Source: Streptomyces cinnamoneus (GTDB lineage Bacteria; Actinomycetota; Actinomycetes; Streptomycetales; Streptomycetaceae). Taken from it: DNA of 64,000 bases. Positions 54,277-63,930 of the stretch are shown one piece after another. Within the stretch, counting starts at the first letter, position 1, and every line of letters starts with the position of its first letter. A model generated the notes under the pieces. That model saw only the letters and a list, made by a program, of their open reading frames with translations. It did not search any database and was not told the DNA's origin. The translations under genes were made by a program, and so were the position numbers. Location: positions 372,001 to 436,000 of the forward strand of contig NZ_BMVB01000004.1 of the NCBI RefSeq assembly GCF_014650495.1, read 5' to 3'.

Positions 54277-56625
54277 ATGCGCTTGCGCGGGAAGTCGATC
54301 CGCCGGAAGATCGTGGCGCTGCTGCTGGTGCCACTGGTGTCCCTGACGGGGCTGTGGGCCTTCGCCACCGTCATCACCGGCAGCGAGGCCCTCCGGCTGC
54401 TGTCCGTCGGCGACGTGATGCGGAAGGTTGGCTTCCCGGCCGAGGACATGGTGCGCGCCCTGCAGAAGGAGCGCCGCCAGACCATGGTCTACCTCGCCGA
54501 CCCCCGTCGCGCCGACGCCCTGGCCGAGCTGCGCGAGCGGCAGCGCGCCACCGACAGGATGGTCACTTCCTTCCGCTCGCGGGTCGGCGACGATGCGCGC
54601 GACGACGTGCCGGCCGAGGCGGCGAATCGTTTCCGCGCCATCGAGAAGACCCTCGACGGCATCGAGGGCCTGCGCCGCAAGGTCGAGGACAACACCGTCA
54701 CCCGCTACAGCGCGCTGCAGTCCTTCAACGAACTCGTCGACCCCTACTACGACTTCCTCGGCAGCCTCAGCGCCCTCAAGGACGCCGGCATGGACCGGCA
54801 GGGGCGCGCCCTGGTCGGCATCGCCCGCGCCCGCGAGGCCCTCTCCCGCGAGGACGCCCTGCTCGCCGCCGCGCTCGCCGCGGGCAGCATGAGCCGGCAG
54901 GACCTGCGCGCCTTCTCCGACCGCGTGGCCGAGCGCAAGATCCTCTACACCACCCACCTGGCCGTCCTGTCCGACGCCGACCAGAAGGCGTTCGACGACT
55001 ACTGGCGCGGTGCCGGAGCGGACGCGCTGCGCTCCGCCGAGGACACCGTCATCCTCGCCGGCGCCGCCCGGGCCCCCCACGTCATCGACGCCCAGCGCTG
55101 GAAGGCCACCGCCACCCCCGTCCTGGACGACCTCGGCCGGATGGGCACCGAGACCGCCGAACGCTTCGGCGAGCGGGTGCGGCCCGCCGCCGTCGGCGTG
55201 CTCTCCAAGGCCGCGGCCGCCGGCGTCCTGGGCCTCGCCGCCCTCGTCTGCTCGCTCGTCATCTCCCTGCGCGTCGGCCGCGGCCTCGTCCGCGACCTGC
55301 GCCGGCTGCGCAAGGAGGCCCACGAGATGTCCGGTGTCCGGCTGCCCGCCGTCATGCGCCGCCTCGCCGCGGGGGAGCACGTCGACGTCGACGCCGAGGC
55401 CCCCCGCCGCGAGCGCGGCTCCGACGAGCTCGGCCAGGTCGGCCAGGCCCTCGACACGCTCCAGCGCGCCGCCGTCGAGGCCGCCGTCAAACAGGCCGAC
55501 ATGCGCCGCGGCGTCTCCGACGTCTTCGTCAACCTCGCCCGCCGCAGCCAGGTGCTGCTGCACCGTCAGCTCACCCTGCTGGACACCATGGAGCGGCGCA
55601 CCGAGGACACCGACGAACTCGCCGACCTCTTCCGCCTCGACCACCTCACCACCCGCATGCGCCGCCACGCCGAGGGCCTGGTCATCCTCTCCGGCGCGGC
55701 CCCCTCCCGGCAGTGGCGCAAACCCATCCAGCTGATGGACGTCGTCCGCGCGGCGGTCGGCGAGGTCGAGGCGTACGAACGCATCGAGGTGCGCCGCCTG
55801 CCGCGCCTCGCCCTCAACGGCCCCGCCGTCGCCGACCTCACCCACCTCCTGGCCGAGCTGCTGGAGAACGCCACCGTCTTCTCCCCGCCGCACACCACCG
55901 TCCAGGTCGTCGGCGAACGGGTCTCCAACGGGTTCACGCTCGAAATCCACGACCGCGGCCTCGGACTGACCCCCGACGCGCTGCTGGAGGCCAACCTGCG
56001 CCTCGCCGAGACCCCCGAGTTCGAGCTGTCCGACACCGACCGGCTGGGCCTGTTCGTCGTCAGCCGGCTCGCCCAGCGCCAGGGCGTCCGCGTCTCGCTG
56101 CAGCCCTCCCCGTACGGCGGCACCACGGCCGTCGTCCTCATTCCTTCCCTGCTGCTCACCGACACCCTGCCGCTCGGCGGGGGCCGCCCGGGCGGCGACG
56201 ACACCGGCGGCCTGCCCCTGCCCCACCGCAGGACGGGCCCCGGACGCCCGGCGCCCGGCGGGAAGACGGCAGCGGAACCCGCCGCCGTGCGCCCGCTCGA
56301 CGGCGGGCCGGGCGAGCAGCACCACCAGGCGCCCGACGGCCCCGACCCCGACCGCACCCCGCCCGGCGGCCTTCCCCGCCGGGTGCGCCAGGCCAGCCTC
56401 GTACCGCAGCTGAAGGAGGGCCCGGCCGCGCGCACCCGGCCCGTGCCCGACCCGGCCGGCCCCGGCGACGACCGCGACGCCGAGGAGGTGCGCGCCAGGA
56501 TGGCGGCCATGCAGCGCGGCTGGCAGCGCGGGCGCGAGCAGGGCGAGGCGCCGGGGCACCATGACGTGACGAACTCACAGAGCACAACCGCACCAGGAAC
56601 AACATTTGAGGGGGACGGTCGATGA
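54277..56625 (+). CDS. cvnA: CvnA, conservon sensor histidine kinase
   Basis: 782 residues. An N-terminal transmembrane helix (KIVALLLVPLVSLTGLWAFA) is followed by an extracellular nitrate/nitrite-sensor-like domain (to ~305), a second helix (AAAAGVLGLAALVCSLVISLRV), a HAMP-like linker and a HATPase domain with LLAELLENATVFSPP and HDRGLGLTPD. A disordered Pro/Gly tail ends the protein. Conservons form membrane-associated complexes comparable to eukaryotic GPCR systems. The stop overlaps the cvnB ATG (ATGA). Confidence 0.94.
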   Translation: MRLRGKSIRRKIVALLLVPLVSLTGLWAFATVITGSEALRLLSVGDVMRKVGFPAEDMVRALQKERRQTMVYLADPRRADALAELRERQRATDRMVTSFRSRVGDDARDDVPAEAANRFRAIEKTLDGIEGLRRKVEDNTVTRYSALQSFNELVDPYYDFLGSLSALKDAGMDRQGRALVGIARAREALSREDALLAAALAAGSMSRQDLRAFSDRVAERKILYTTHLAVLSDADQKAFDDYWRGAGADALRSAEDTVILAGAARAPHVIDAQRWKATATPVLDDLGRMGTETAERFGERVRPAAVGVLSKAAAAGVLGLAALVCSLVISLRVGRGLVRDLRRLRKEAHEMSGVRLPAVMRRLAAGEHVDVDAEAPRRERGSDELGQVGQALDTLQRAAVEAAVKQADMRRGVSDVFVNLARRSQVLLHRQLTLLDTMERRTEDTDELADLFRLDHLTTRMRRHAEGLVILSGAAPSRQWRKPIQLMDVVRAAVGEVEAYERIEVRRLPRLALNGPAVADLTHLLAELLENATVFSPPHTTVQVVGERVSNGFTLEIHDRGLGLTPDALLEANLRLAETPEFELSDTDRLGLFVVSRLAQRQGVRVSLQPSPYGGTTAVVLIPSLLLTDTLPLGGGRPGGDDTGGLPLPHRRTGPGRPAPGGKTAAEPAAVRPLDGGPGEQHHQAPDGPDPDRTPPGGLPRRVRQASLVPQLKEGPAARTRPVPDPAGPGDDRDAEEVRARMAAMQRGWQRGREQGEAPGHHDVTNSQSTTAPGTTFEGDGR

Positions 56626-57077
56626 CCGCACCGAAGGCCGTGATACGCAACGCTCCGTCGGCCACGGGCCGGCAGGCCGGCGGCACGGGTGAGCTCAACT
56701 GGCTCCTCGACGAACTCGTCGAGCGCGTCGGCAGCATCAGCAAGGCGCTCGTCCTGTCCAGCGACGGCCTGGCCACCGGCAGCTCCGAGGGGCTCACCCG
56801 CGAGGACGCCGAGCACCTGGCCGCCGTCGCCTCCGGCTTCCACAGCCTCGCCAAGGGCGTGGGCCGGCACTTCGACGCGGGCGGGGTCCGCCAGACCATG
56901 GTCGAACTGGACCAGGCGTTCCTGTTCGTCACCGCCGCGGGCGACGGCAGCTGTCTGGCCGTCCTGGCCGACGCCGACTCCGACATCGGCCAGGTCGCCT
57001 ACGAGATGACGCTGCTCGTCAAGCGGGTGGGCACGCACCTGGCCACCGCTCCGCGGGCCGGCGTCGCCGACGAGTGA
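56622..57077 (+). CDS. cvnB: CvnB, roadblock/LC7 protein
   Basis: 151 residues. The roadblock domain is LNWLLDELVERVGSISKALVLSSDGLATGSSEGLTREDAEHLAAVASGF (about 24-72) with a second half ending IGQVAYEMTLLVKRVG. It acts as a regulator or exchange partner for the CvnD GTPase. It is coupled on both sides by stop-start overlaps. Confidence 0.95.
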   Translation: MTAPKAVIRNAPSATGRQAGGTGELNWLLDELVERVGSISKALVLSSDGLATGSSEGLTREDAEHLAAVASGFHSLAKGVGRHFDAGGVRQTMVELDQAFLFVTAAGDGSCLAVLADADSDIGQVAYEMTLLVKRVGTHLATAPRAGVADE

Positions 57078-57499
57078 CGGGCGGCATGACCGGAGACCCC
57101 GCGCACGAGGCCCGCTGGTACGACGACGCGGCGGGCCCCGTGGTCCGCCCGTACGCCATGACCCGCGGCCGCACCCGCAGCCGGGCCGAGGAGCGGCTCG
57201 ACCTGATCGCGCTCGTCGTCGCCGAGGACTTCCTGGTCGCCCACCCCGGCGGGGCCCACGCCATCGCCGACCGGACCCTGTCACCGGAACACCTCGACAT
57301 CGCCGAGCTCGCCCTGGACGAACCGCGGTCCATCGCGGAGCTGGCCGCCGACCTGGACCTCCCGGTCGGCGTCGTGCGCGTCCTGGTCGGCGACCTCATC
57401 GACGCCGGCTACGTCAAGGTCTCCCGCCCGGTCCCGCCCGCGGAGCTGCCCGACGCCGGCATCCTGCGCGAGGTGATCGCCGGCCTGCGGGCGCTGTGA
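57074..57499 (+). CDS. cvnC: CvnC, DUF742 protein
   Basis: 141 residues from a GTG overlapping the cvnB stop. DUF742 features are WYDDAAGPVVRPYAMTRGRTR at the start and the winged-helix-like LALDEPRSIAELAADLDLPVGVVRVLVGDLIDAGYVKV. Role within the conservon complex is unknown. Unlike most conservons, 139 bases separate it from cvnD. Confidence 0.94.
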   Translation: MTGGMTGDPAHEARWYDDAAGPVVRPYAMTRGRTRSRAEERLDLIALVVAEDFLVAHPGGAHAIADRTLSPEHLDIAELALDEPRSIAELAADLDLPVGVVRVLVGDLIDAGYVKVSRPVPPAELPDAGILREVIAGLRAL

Positions 57500-57638
57500 G
57501 CGGCCACCGGAGCCGGCGGACCGGCCGGCTCCGGCCAAGGGGCCGGACGGGGGTTGTCGAGGTGACCGTCCTTGCGGAACGATCACTACCACGGGGGGAG
57601 CGCGATGCCGCACTGACCCTGAATCGGAGGAATTTCCC

Positions 57639-58247
57639 ATGGTGTTCGGGCGCACTGACCGCCGCACACGGCCCACGGTCACCCCGGTGGCCCTCAAGCT
57701 CCTGGTCGCCGGCGGCTTCGGCGTCGGCAAGACCACCCTCGTCGGCGCCATCAGCGAGATCAAGCCGCTGCGCACCGAGGAACTGCTGACCGAGGCGGGC
57801 CGGCCGGTGGACGACACCTCCGGCGTCGAGGCCAAGCGCACCACCACCGTCGCCATGGACTTCGGCCGCATCACCCTGCGCGACGACCTCGTCCTCTACC
57901 TCTTCGGCACCCCCGGCCAGGACCGCTTCTGGTTCCTGTGGGACGAGCTGGCGCAGGGCGCCCTCGGCGCGGTCGTCCTGGCCGACACCCGGCGGCTGGC
58001 CGACTGCTTCGCCGCCGTCGACTACTTCGAGCGGCGCGGCATCGCCTTCACCCTCGCCGTCAACTGCTTCGACGGAGCGGTCCGCTACCCCGAGGAGGCC
58101 GTGCGCGACGCGCTCGACCTGGACCCCGAGGTGCCCGTCATCCTGTGCGACGCCCGCGACCGCGAGTCCGTCAAGCACGTCCTGGTCTCCGTGGTCGAGC
58201 ACGCCCTGACCGCCGGGACCGAGGAGCGCCGGCCCGCGGCCGTATGA
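57639..58247 (+). CDS. cvnD: CvnD, conservon GTPase
   Basis: 202 residues. P-loop GGFGVGKTTLVGAIS, switch region SGVEAKRTTTVAMDFGRI, FGTPGQDRFWFLWDEL (G3) and AVNCFDGAVRY (G4-like) define an Arf/Rab-like small GTPase. gaatcggaggaatttccc provides aggag before the ATG. The unusual gap from cvnC may allow separate expression. No conservon-associated P450 (cvnE) follows. Confidence 0.94.
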   Translation: MVFGRTDRRTRPTVTPVALKLLVAGGFGVGKTTLVGAISEIKPLRTEELLTEAGRPVDDTSGVEAKRTTTVAMDFGRITLRDDLVLYLFGTPGQDRFWFLWDELAQGALGAVVLADTRRLADCFAAVDYFERRGIAFTLAVNCFDGAVRYPEEAVRDALDLDPEVPVILCDARDRESVKHVLVSVVEHALTAGTEERRPAAV

Positions 58248-58280
58248 GCGGCCCGCCCCGCAGCGCCGTCGGCGGTGGCG

Positions 58281-59183
58281 TCAGCGCACGGGGAAGTCGA
58301 AGTAAGTGGCCGGATAGGGCTCGTCCCGCAGCGTGTAGTGCCACCACTCCTCGGGCAGGTTCACCAGCCCCGCCCGCTCCATCGCGGACTTCAGCACCAG
58401 CCGGTTCGCGCGCTGGCGGCCCGTGATCCGCGGATCGAGGGTGTGCGACAGCGTGTCGAAGCAGTCGAAGCCCGTCCCCATGTCGACCGAGTTGTCGGGA
58501 AACCGCTCGGCGCGCGGAGCGAAGCACGGCACGAGCGGCTCACCGGGCACGTACGGGCGCGTCGGCCGGGCCGGCAGCCGCACGATCGTCAGGTCCACCG
58601 TGCTTCCCCTGCTGTGGCCGGACTTCGCCGCGATGTACCCGTCCTCGAACAGCCGCGACTTCTCCACCCGTGGATAGAACTCCGCCTTCATCCGCACGTC
58701 CGCCAGGTCCTTGGCCCAGGCCACGAAGTCGTTCACCGCGCGCTGCGGCCGGTAGCAGTCGTACACCTTCAGCGTGTATCCCTCCCGCAGGAGCGCGCGC
58801 TGCGCCCGGCGCAGCGCCTCGGCGGCCGGGCGGGTCAGCAGGCAGCGGGGCCGCTCGTAGCCGGCGACGCGGTGGCCGGTGAAGTTGTGCGGCGTGATGT
58901 AGCGCATCTCCTGAAGGATCGTCGGGTCCACCTCGGCGAGCGCCACGAACCCCGGCGGCCGCTGCGGCCCGGATCCCGTACCCGGCGCGGCGGCCGCGGC
59001 ACCGGGGGCGGACGCGACGACGGCGAGCACGGCCGACGGCAGCACCAGCACGCGCAGGGACGACACGCGCCGCACGGACGCGCGCCGCACAGGTATGCGC
59101 CGCACGGACACGCGCAGAGGTAACGCGCGCAGAGGTAGCGCACGCAGGAGGAACGCGCGAAGAAGAACGCAGAGTCTCGGCAT
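58281..59183 (-). CDS. VanX/DdpX-type D-alanyl-D-alanine dipeptidase, exported
   Basis: 300 residues from ATG 59183, or 261 from GTG 59066. Zinc motifs are SGHSRGSTVDLT (SxHxxGxxxD) and EWWHYTL (ExxH). A signal-like stretch LRVLVLPSAVLAVVASAPGAAAAAPG suggests export, which fits cell-wall dipeptide recycling better than cytosolic glycopeptide resistance. The longer form adds an Arg/Leu-rich N-terminus coded by a 15-bp minisatellite; the GTG start gives a normal signal peptide, but neither has a good Shine-Dalgarno. No vanH/vanA genes are near. It lies 56 bases after the alpha-glucosidase gene on the same strand. Confidence 0.88.
   Translation of the reverse strand: MPRLCVLLRAFLLRALPLRALPLRVSVRRIPVRRASVRRVSSLRVLVLPSAVLAVVASAPGAAAAAPGTGSGPQRPPGFVALAEVDPTILQEMRYITPHNFTGHRVAGYERPRCLLTRPAAEALRRAQRALLREGYTLKVYDCYRPQRAVNDFVAWAKDLADVRMKAEFYPRVEKSRLFEDGYIAAKSGHSRGSTVDLTIVRLPARPTRPYVPGEPLVPCFAPRAERFPDNSVDMGTGFDCFDTLSHTLDPRITGRQRANRLVLKSAMERAGLVNLPEEWWHYTLRDEPYPATYFDFPVR
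59066..59170. repeat. 15-bp minisatellite, seven degenerate copies, at the 5' end of the dipeptidase gene
   Basis: Three units of cgcgccgcacggacg type (59066-59110) are followed by four of cgcgcagaggtaacg type (59111-59170). The period equals five codons and stays in frame with the dipeptidase. Confidence 0.88.
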
Positions 59184-59239
59184 GACCCCACCGGATACCA
59201 CCCGGCGGGCCACCGCGGAAGAGGGACGACGCCCGCCCC

Positions 59240-61609
59240 TCAGCCGCGCATCCGCACCGGATACCCCACCTCGGACGCCCCCTCCTGCTCGACCGTCACC
59301 ACCCCGCCCCGCCACCGCGTCGTCAAACGCACCACCTCCGGCCGCTCCCAGCCGTCGCCCGCATCCGTGATCAGCACCCCGCCCCCCGTACGCCCCGCGG
59401 CCGGCGCCCACACCTCCAGCTCCACCGCCCCGTCGGCACCCGCCACCGGCACCACCGACCCCGCCCGTGCCAGCACCGGGATCCGCGACAGGGGCGCGTC
59501 CAGCAGCACCTGCCCCGGCCCCTCGTGCGCCCGCCCCGTCGCCGTGTCGTACCACCGCCCCCGCGGCAGCCGCACCGCCCGCTGGTCCGCACCCCGCTCC
59601 AGCACCGGCGCCACCAGCAGCGAATCCCCCAGCAGGAACGCGTCCTCGCAGTCCCGCAGCGCCCGGTCGTCCGGCGAGCGCCACCACACCGGCCGCACGT
59701 ACGGTGCCCCCGTCCGGTGCGCCAGGTGCGACAGCGTCACGAAATAGGGCAGCAGCCGCTCCCGCTCCCGCAGCGCCGCCCCCGTGTGCTCCAGCACCTC
59801 CGCCCCGAACTCCCACGGCTCCCGCCGCCCCGCCGACATCGCCGCATGCGTGCGGAACAGGGGCAGGTACGCACCCAGCTGGAACCACCGCACGAACAGC
59901 TCCGGCGACGGAAAACCGGTGAAGCCCCCCACGTCCGGCCCCGAGTACGGCACCCCGCACAGCCCCAGCCCCAGCACCAGCGCCAGCGACGCCCGCAACC
60001 CCGGCCACCCCGTCGTCACGTCCCCCGACCACGTGCCCCCGTAGCGCTGCATGCCCGCCCACCCCGACCGCGAGAAGACGAACGGCCGCTCCTCGGGCCG
60101 CAGCTCGCACAGGCCCTCGTAGCCCGCCCGCGCCATCGACAGCCCGTACACGTTGTGCGCCTCGCGATGGTCACCACCGCGCCCCTCCAGCACGTGCCGG
60201 GCCGAACGCGGCAGCGTCGGGTCCCCGAACGCCGCGAACGACACCGGCTCGTTCATGTCGTGCCACACCCCGGAGAAGCCCTGCACCAGCCGCTCCGCGT
60301 ACAGCCCGCCCCACCACGCACGCACCTTCGGGTCGGTGAAGTCGGGGAAGACCGACTCACCCGGCCACACCTCCCCCCGCACCCGGTGTCCCCGGGCGTC
60401 CCGCACGAACGCATCCGCCTCGCACCCGCTCTCGTACACCTCCAGCCCCGGCTCGGCCTTCACCGCCGGGTCCACGATCGACACCAGCCGCACGCCCTCC
60501 CGCCGCAGGTCCGCGGCCAGCCCCGGCAGATCGGGGAACCGCTCCCGGTCCACGGTGAACACCCGGTGCCCCCGGTAGTGGTCGATGTCCAGGTGCACCG
60601 CCGACAGCGCAAGCCCGCGCTCCCGGTAACCGGCCACCACCCGCCGCACCTCCCGCTCACTGCCGAACCCCCACCGCGCGTGCTGGTACCCCAGCGCCCA
60701 GGAAGGCGGCAGCGCGGCCGCACCTGTCAGCTGTGCCCAGCCGTGCAGCACCCGCGCCGGAGTGCCCACCAGCACCCAGTAGCGCAGCGGACCCCCCTCC
60801 ATCCGCACCTCGCAGCGCCCCGGTCGGTCGTGCCCCGACCCCGCACCCTCCTCGCCCTCCCACAACGTCACCCGGCCGTCCCAGGTGTTGTCGTGGAACG
60901 CCAGGTGCGTCCCCGCGTCCGCCACCACCAGCTGCACCGGCATCGTGATGTACAGCGGGTCGTCCCCCGGCTCGAACGCGCCCCCCGGATCGGTGTTCCA
61001 CAGCCGGTACGCACCGTCCCGCAGCCGCGGCCCCGCCGCCCGCCCGCCCAGCCCGAAGAACCGGGCGTCCGCCGCCACCTCCGACCGCTGCACCCAGCGA
61101 GCGTCCCCCTCCGCCCCGGCCGCCGGCTCCCACCAGCGCGGCGGCAGCTCACGCCGCAGCACCATCCCGCCCGGCGTGCGCACCTCCACCCCGCCGTGCC
61201 GGGACACCACCACCAGCACCCGCTCGGACACCACCCGCCAGCCGCCGTCCGTGTCCGGCTCCAGCACCGCCCGCTCGTCCACCTCCGGCCCCGGCCGCGC
61301 CAGCGCGTACGACGGCTCCGGCCCCGCCCCGTCCCAGCCGCAGAACACCGCACCCCCCGCCGCCACCCGCACCCGCAGCGACGACCGCGCGAACCGCACC
61401 ACCCCGCCCCCCGGCTCCGGATCCGCCCCCTCCGCCAGCCCCGGCACCCGCGCCCGCTGCGCCCCCGGCCGCGGCAGCCCCAGCGCGTCCGCCCGCCGCC
61501 GACGCCACGCCGACCGCACGGACCGCAGCCCCTGCGTGCTCCCGGCCGCCCGCAACGCCGCCATCCACTTCACCGACCGCACAAGGTCACCCGCGTCCAT
61601 GCCGCTCAC
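59240..61609 (-). CDS. GH31 alpha-glucosidase-like enzyme
   Basis: 789 residues. N-terminal beta-sandwich with GLGGRAAGPRLRDGAYRLWNTD, then the barrel with WALGYQHARWGFGSEREVR, VHLDIDHYRGHRVF and the nucleophile motif GVWHDMNEPVSFA; FSRSGWAGMQRYGGTWSGD carries the acid/base region. It hydrolyses terminal alpha-glucosides such as maltose or related sugars. No signal peptide, so intracellular. An alternative ATG is nine bases downstream. It is divergent from aacS. Confidence 0.93.
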   Translation of the reverse strand: MSGMDAGDLVRSVKWMAALRAAGSTQGLRSVRSAWRRRRADALGLPRPGAQRARVPGLAEGADPEPGGGVVRFARSSLRVRVAAGGAVFCGWDGAGPEPSYALARPGPEVDERAVLEPDTDGGWRVVSERVLVVVSRHGGVEVRTPGGMVLRRELPPRWWEPAAGAEGDARWVQRSEVAADARFFGLGGRAAGPRLRDGAYRLWNTDPGGAFEPGDDPLYITMPVQLVVADAGTHLAFHDNTWDGRVTLWEGEEGAGSGHDRPGRCEVRMEGGPLRYWVLVGTPARVLHGWAQLTGAAALPPSWALGYQHARWGFGSEREVRRVVAGYRERGLALSAVHLDIDHYRGHRVFTVDRERFPDLPGLAADLRREGVRLVSIVDPAVKAEPGLEVYESGCEADAFVRDARGHRVRGEVWPGESVFPDFTDPKVRAWWGGLYAERLVQGFSGVWHDMNEPVSFAAFGDPTLPRSARHVLEGRGGDHREAHNVYGLSMARAGYEGLCELRPEERPFVFSRSGWAGMQRYGGTWSGDVTTGWPGLRASLALVLGLGLCGVPYSGPDVGGFTGFPSPELFVRWFQLGAYLPLFRTHAAMSAGRREPWEFGAEVLEHTGAALRERERLLPYFVTLSHLAHRTGAPYVRPVWWRSPDDRALRDCEDAFLLGDSLLVAPVLERGADQRAVRLPRGRWYDTATGRAHEGPGQVLLDAPLSRIPVLARAGSVVPVAGADGAVELEVWAPAAGRTGGGVLITDAGDGWERPEVVRLTTRWRGGVVTVEQEGASEVGYPVRMRG

Positions 61610-61808
61610 CCTGCCACCGTCCCCGACCCGCCCGTGCGCCGTTCAACCGCCGTTCACCCGCAGGACCCGCGCCACCGCCTCACGGTGTGACACGACACCC
61701 CTGGTGCGGGAGTCGATCACATGGCATCGTCCTGGTCAGCCGTGTCCCGTGCCACCCCGCCCGGCCCACGGCGCCGCCCACGACGCGTAGAGCCCGGGAG
61801 CAGCCGAG

Positions 61809-63827
61809 ATGACCACCGCACCGCAGCCCGTCGACCCGCCGCAGCCCCTGTGGAGCCCCGGCGAGGACCGCATCGCCCGCGCGCAGGTCACCCGCTTCCA
61901 CGCCTGGGCCGCCGAACGGCACGGCGCCCCCGCCCCCGTGCCCGGCGACCCCGTCGCCGGCTACGCGGCCCTGCACCGCTGGTCGGTGGAGCGGACCGAG
62001 CCCTTCTGGCAGGCCGTCACCGAATGGTGCGACGTCCGCTTCTCCACCCCCTACGAGCGCGTCCTCGCCGATGCCGCCATGCCCGGCGCCCGCTGGTTCC
62101 CCGGCGCCACCCTCAACTACGCCGAACACGCCCTGCGCACCGCCGAGGACCCTGCGCGAGCCGACGAGCCCGCCCTCCTGCATGTCGACGAGACCCACGA
62201 ACCGGTCCCCGTCACCTGGGCCGTGCTGCGCGGCCAGGTGGGCGCCCTCGCCGCCGAGCTGCGCCGCCTCGGCGTCCGCCCCGGCGACCGCATCAGCGGC
62301 TACCTGCCCAACATCCCCCAGGCCGTCGTCGCCCTCCTCGCCACCGCGGCCGTCGGCGGCGTGTGGACCTCCTGCGCCCCCGACTTCGGCGCCCGCAGCG
62401 TCCTGGACCGCTTCCAGCAGGTCGAACCCACCGTCCTGTTCACCGTCGACGGCTACCACTACGGCGGCAAGCGCCACGAACGCGCCGACGTCGTCGGCGA
62501 GCTGCGCGCCGGCCTCCCCACGCTGCGCGCCGTCGTCCACATCCCGCTGCTCGGCACCCCCGCCCCCGAGGGCGCGCTGGAGTGGGACGCGCTGACCGCG
62601 CACCCCACCGAGCCCGTCTTCGAACAGCTGCCCTTCGACCACCCCCTGTGGGTGCTCTACTCCTCCGGCACCACCGGCCTGCCCAAGGCCATCGTCCAGT
62701 CCCAGGGCGGCATCCTCGTCGAACACCTCAAGCAGCTCGCCCTGCACTGCGACCTCGGCCCCGGCGACCGCTTCTTCTGGTACACGTCCACCGGCTGGAT
62801 GATGTGGAACTTCCTCGTCTCCGGCCTCCTGGTCGGCTCCACCGTCGTCCTCTACGACGGGAGCCCCGGCCACCCCGACACCGCCGCCCAGTGGCGCATC
62901 GCCGAACGCACCGGAGCCACCCTCTTCGGCACCTCCGCCGCCTACGTGATGGCCTGCCGCAAGGCAGGGGTCCGTCCCGGCCGCGACTTCGACCTCTCCC
63001 GCGTCCAGTGCGTCGCCACCACCGGCTCCCCGCTGCCGCCCGACGGCTTCCGCTGGATCCACGACGAATTCCACCAGGAGGCGGGGGGCGACATGTGGAT
63101 CGCGTCGGTGAGCGGCGGCACGGACGTCTGCAGCTGCTTCGCCGGCGCCGTCCCCACCCTGCCCGTGTACATCGGCGAGCTCCAGGCCCCCTGCCTCGGC
63201 ACGGACCTGCAGGCGTGGGACGCCCAGGGCAAGCCCGTCGTCGACGAGGTCGGGGAACTCGTCGTCACCGCCCCCATGCCCTCCATGCCCCTCCACTTCT
63301 GGAACGACCCGGACGGCAGCCGCTACCACGACAGCTACTTCGAGATGTTCCCCGGCGTGTGGCGGCACGGCGACTGGATCACCCTCACCTCGCGCGGCAC
63401 CGTCGTCATCCACGGGCGCTCCGACTCCACCCTCAACCGGCAGGGCGTCCGCATGGGCTCCGCCGACATCTACGAGGCCGTCGAGCGCCTGCCCGAGATC
63501 CGCGAATCCCTCGTCATCGGGGTCGAACGGCCCGACGGCGGCTACTGGATGCCGCTCTTCGTCCACCTCGCACCCGGCGCCTCGCTGGACGATGCACTGC
63601 TCGACCGCATCAAGCGCACCATCCGTGAGCAGCTCTCCCCCCGCCACGTGCCCGACGAGGTCATCGAGGTCCCCGCCATCCCGCACACCCTCACCGGCAA
63701 GCGCATCGAGGTCCCCGTCAAGCGCCTCCTGCAGGGCGCTCCGCTGGAGAAGGCGGTCAACCCCGGATCCGTCGACAACGCCGAACTCCTCGGCTTCTAC
63801 GAGCAGCTCGCACGCGAGCGCGGCTAG
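61809..63827 (+). CDS. aacS: Acetoacetyl-CoA synthetase
   Basis: 672 residues, ANL superfamily. VLYSSGTTGLPKAIVQSQGG (P-loop), FFWYTSTGWMMWNFLVSGL, TTGSPLPPDGFRW, GDWITLTSRGTVVIHGRSDSTLNRQGVRMG and LTGKRIEVPVKRLL with the acylation Lys (GKRIEVPVK) match acetoacetyl-CoA synthetases rather than acetyl-CoA synthetases. It activates acetoacetate for lipid or PHB-type metabolism. The start is ATG with gagcagccgag upstream. Confidence 0.95.
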   Translation: MTTAPQPVDPPQPLWSPGEDRIARAQVTRFHAWAAERHGAPAPVPGDPVAGYAALHRWSVERTEPFWQAVTEWCDVRFSTPYERVLADAAMPGARWFPGATLNYAEHALRTAEDPARADEPALLHVDETHEPVPVTWAVLRGQVGALAAELRRLGVRPGDRISGYLPNIPQAVVALLATAAVGGVWTSCAPDFGARSVLDRFQQVEPTVLFTVDGYHYGGKRHERADVVGELRAGLPTLRAVVHIPLLGTPAPEGALEWDALTAHPTEPVFEQLPFDHPLWVLYSSGTTGLPKAIVQSQGGILVEHLKQLALHCDLGPGDRFFWYTSTGWMMWNFLVSGLLVGSTVVLYDGSPGHPDTAAQWRIAERTGATLFGTSAAYVMACRKAGVRPGRDFDLSRVQCVATTGSPLPPDGFRWIHDEFHQEAGGDMWIASVSGGTDVCSCFAGAVPTLPVYIGELQAPCLGTDLQAWDAQGKPVVDEVGELVVTAPMPSMPLHFWNDPDGSRYHDSYFEMFPGVWRHGDWITLTSRGTVVIHGRSDSTLNRQGVRMGSADIYEAVERLPEIRESLVIGVERPDGGYWMPLFVHLAPGASLDDALLDRIKRTIREQLSPRHVPDEVIEVPAIPHTLTGKRIEVPVKRLLQGAPLEKAVNPGSVDNAELLGFYEQLARERG

Positions 63828-63884
63828 GGGCGATCGCCGCAGGTCACGGCGGACTGTCAGTGACCCCCCTTACGGTGAGTGAGC

Positions 63885-63908
63885 ATCGGTCACCGATCGG
63901 TCACCGAT
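63885..63908. promoter_or_regulatory. Overlapping palindromic direct repeats before the last gene
   Basis: tcggtcaccga occurs twice in tandem (63886, 63897), each within a perfect palindrome atcggt-c-accgat (63885-63897 and 63896-63908). Outer arms gtgagtga and tcactcgcac extend the symmetry. This looks like a dimer-of-dimers operator 22 bases before the next ATG. Confidence 0.6.
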
Positions 63909-63930
63909 CACTCGCACTGAGGGGGAACTC

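Noticed and set aside
58281..59183. Glycopeptide-resistance vanHAX cluster
   Set aside because: Only a VanX-like dipeptidase is present, it has an export signal, and no vanH, vanA or vanRS genes are near.
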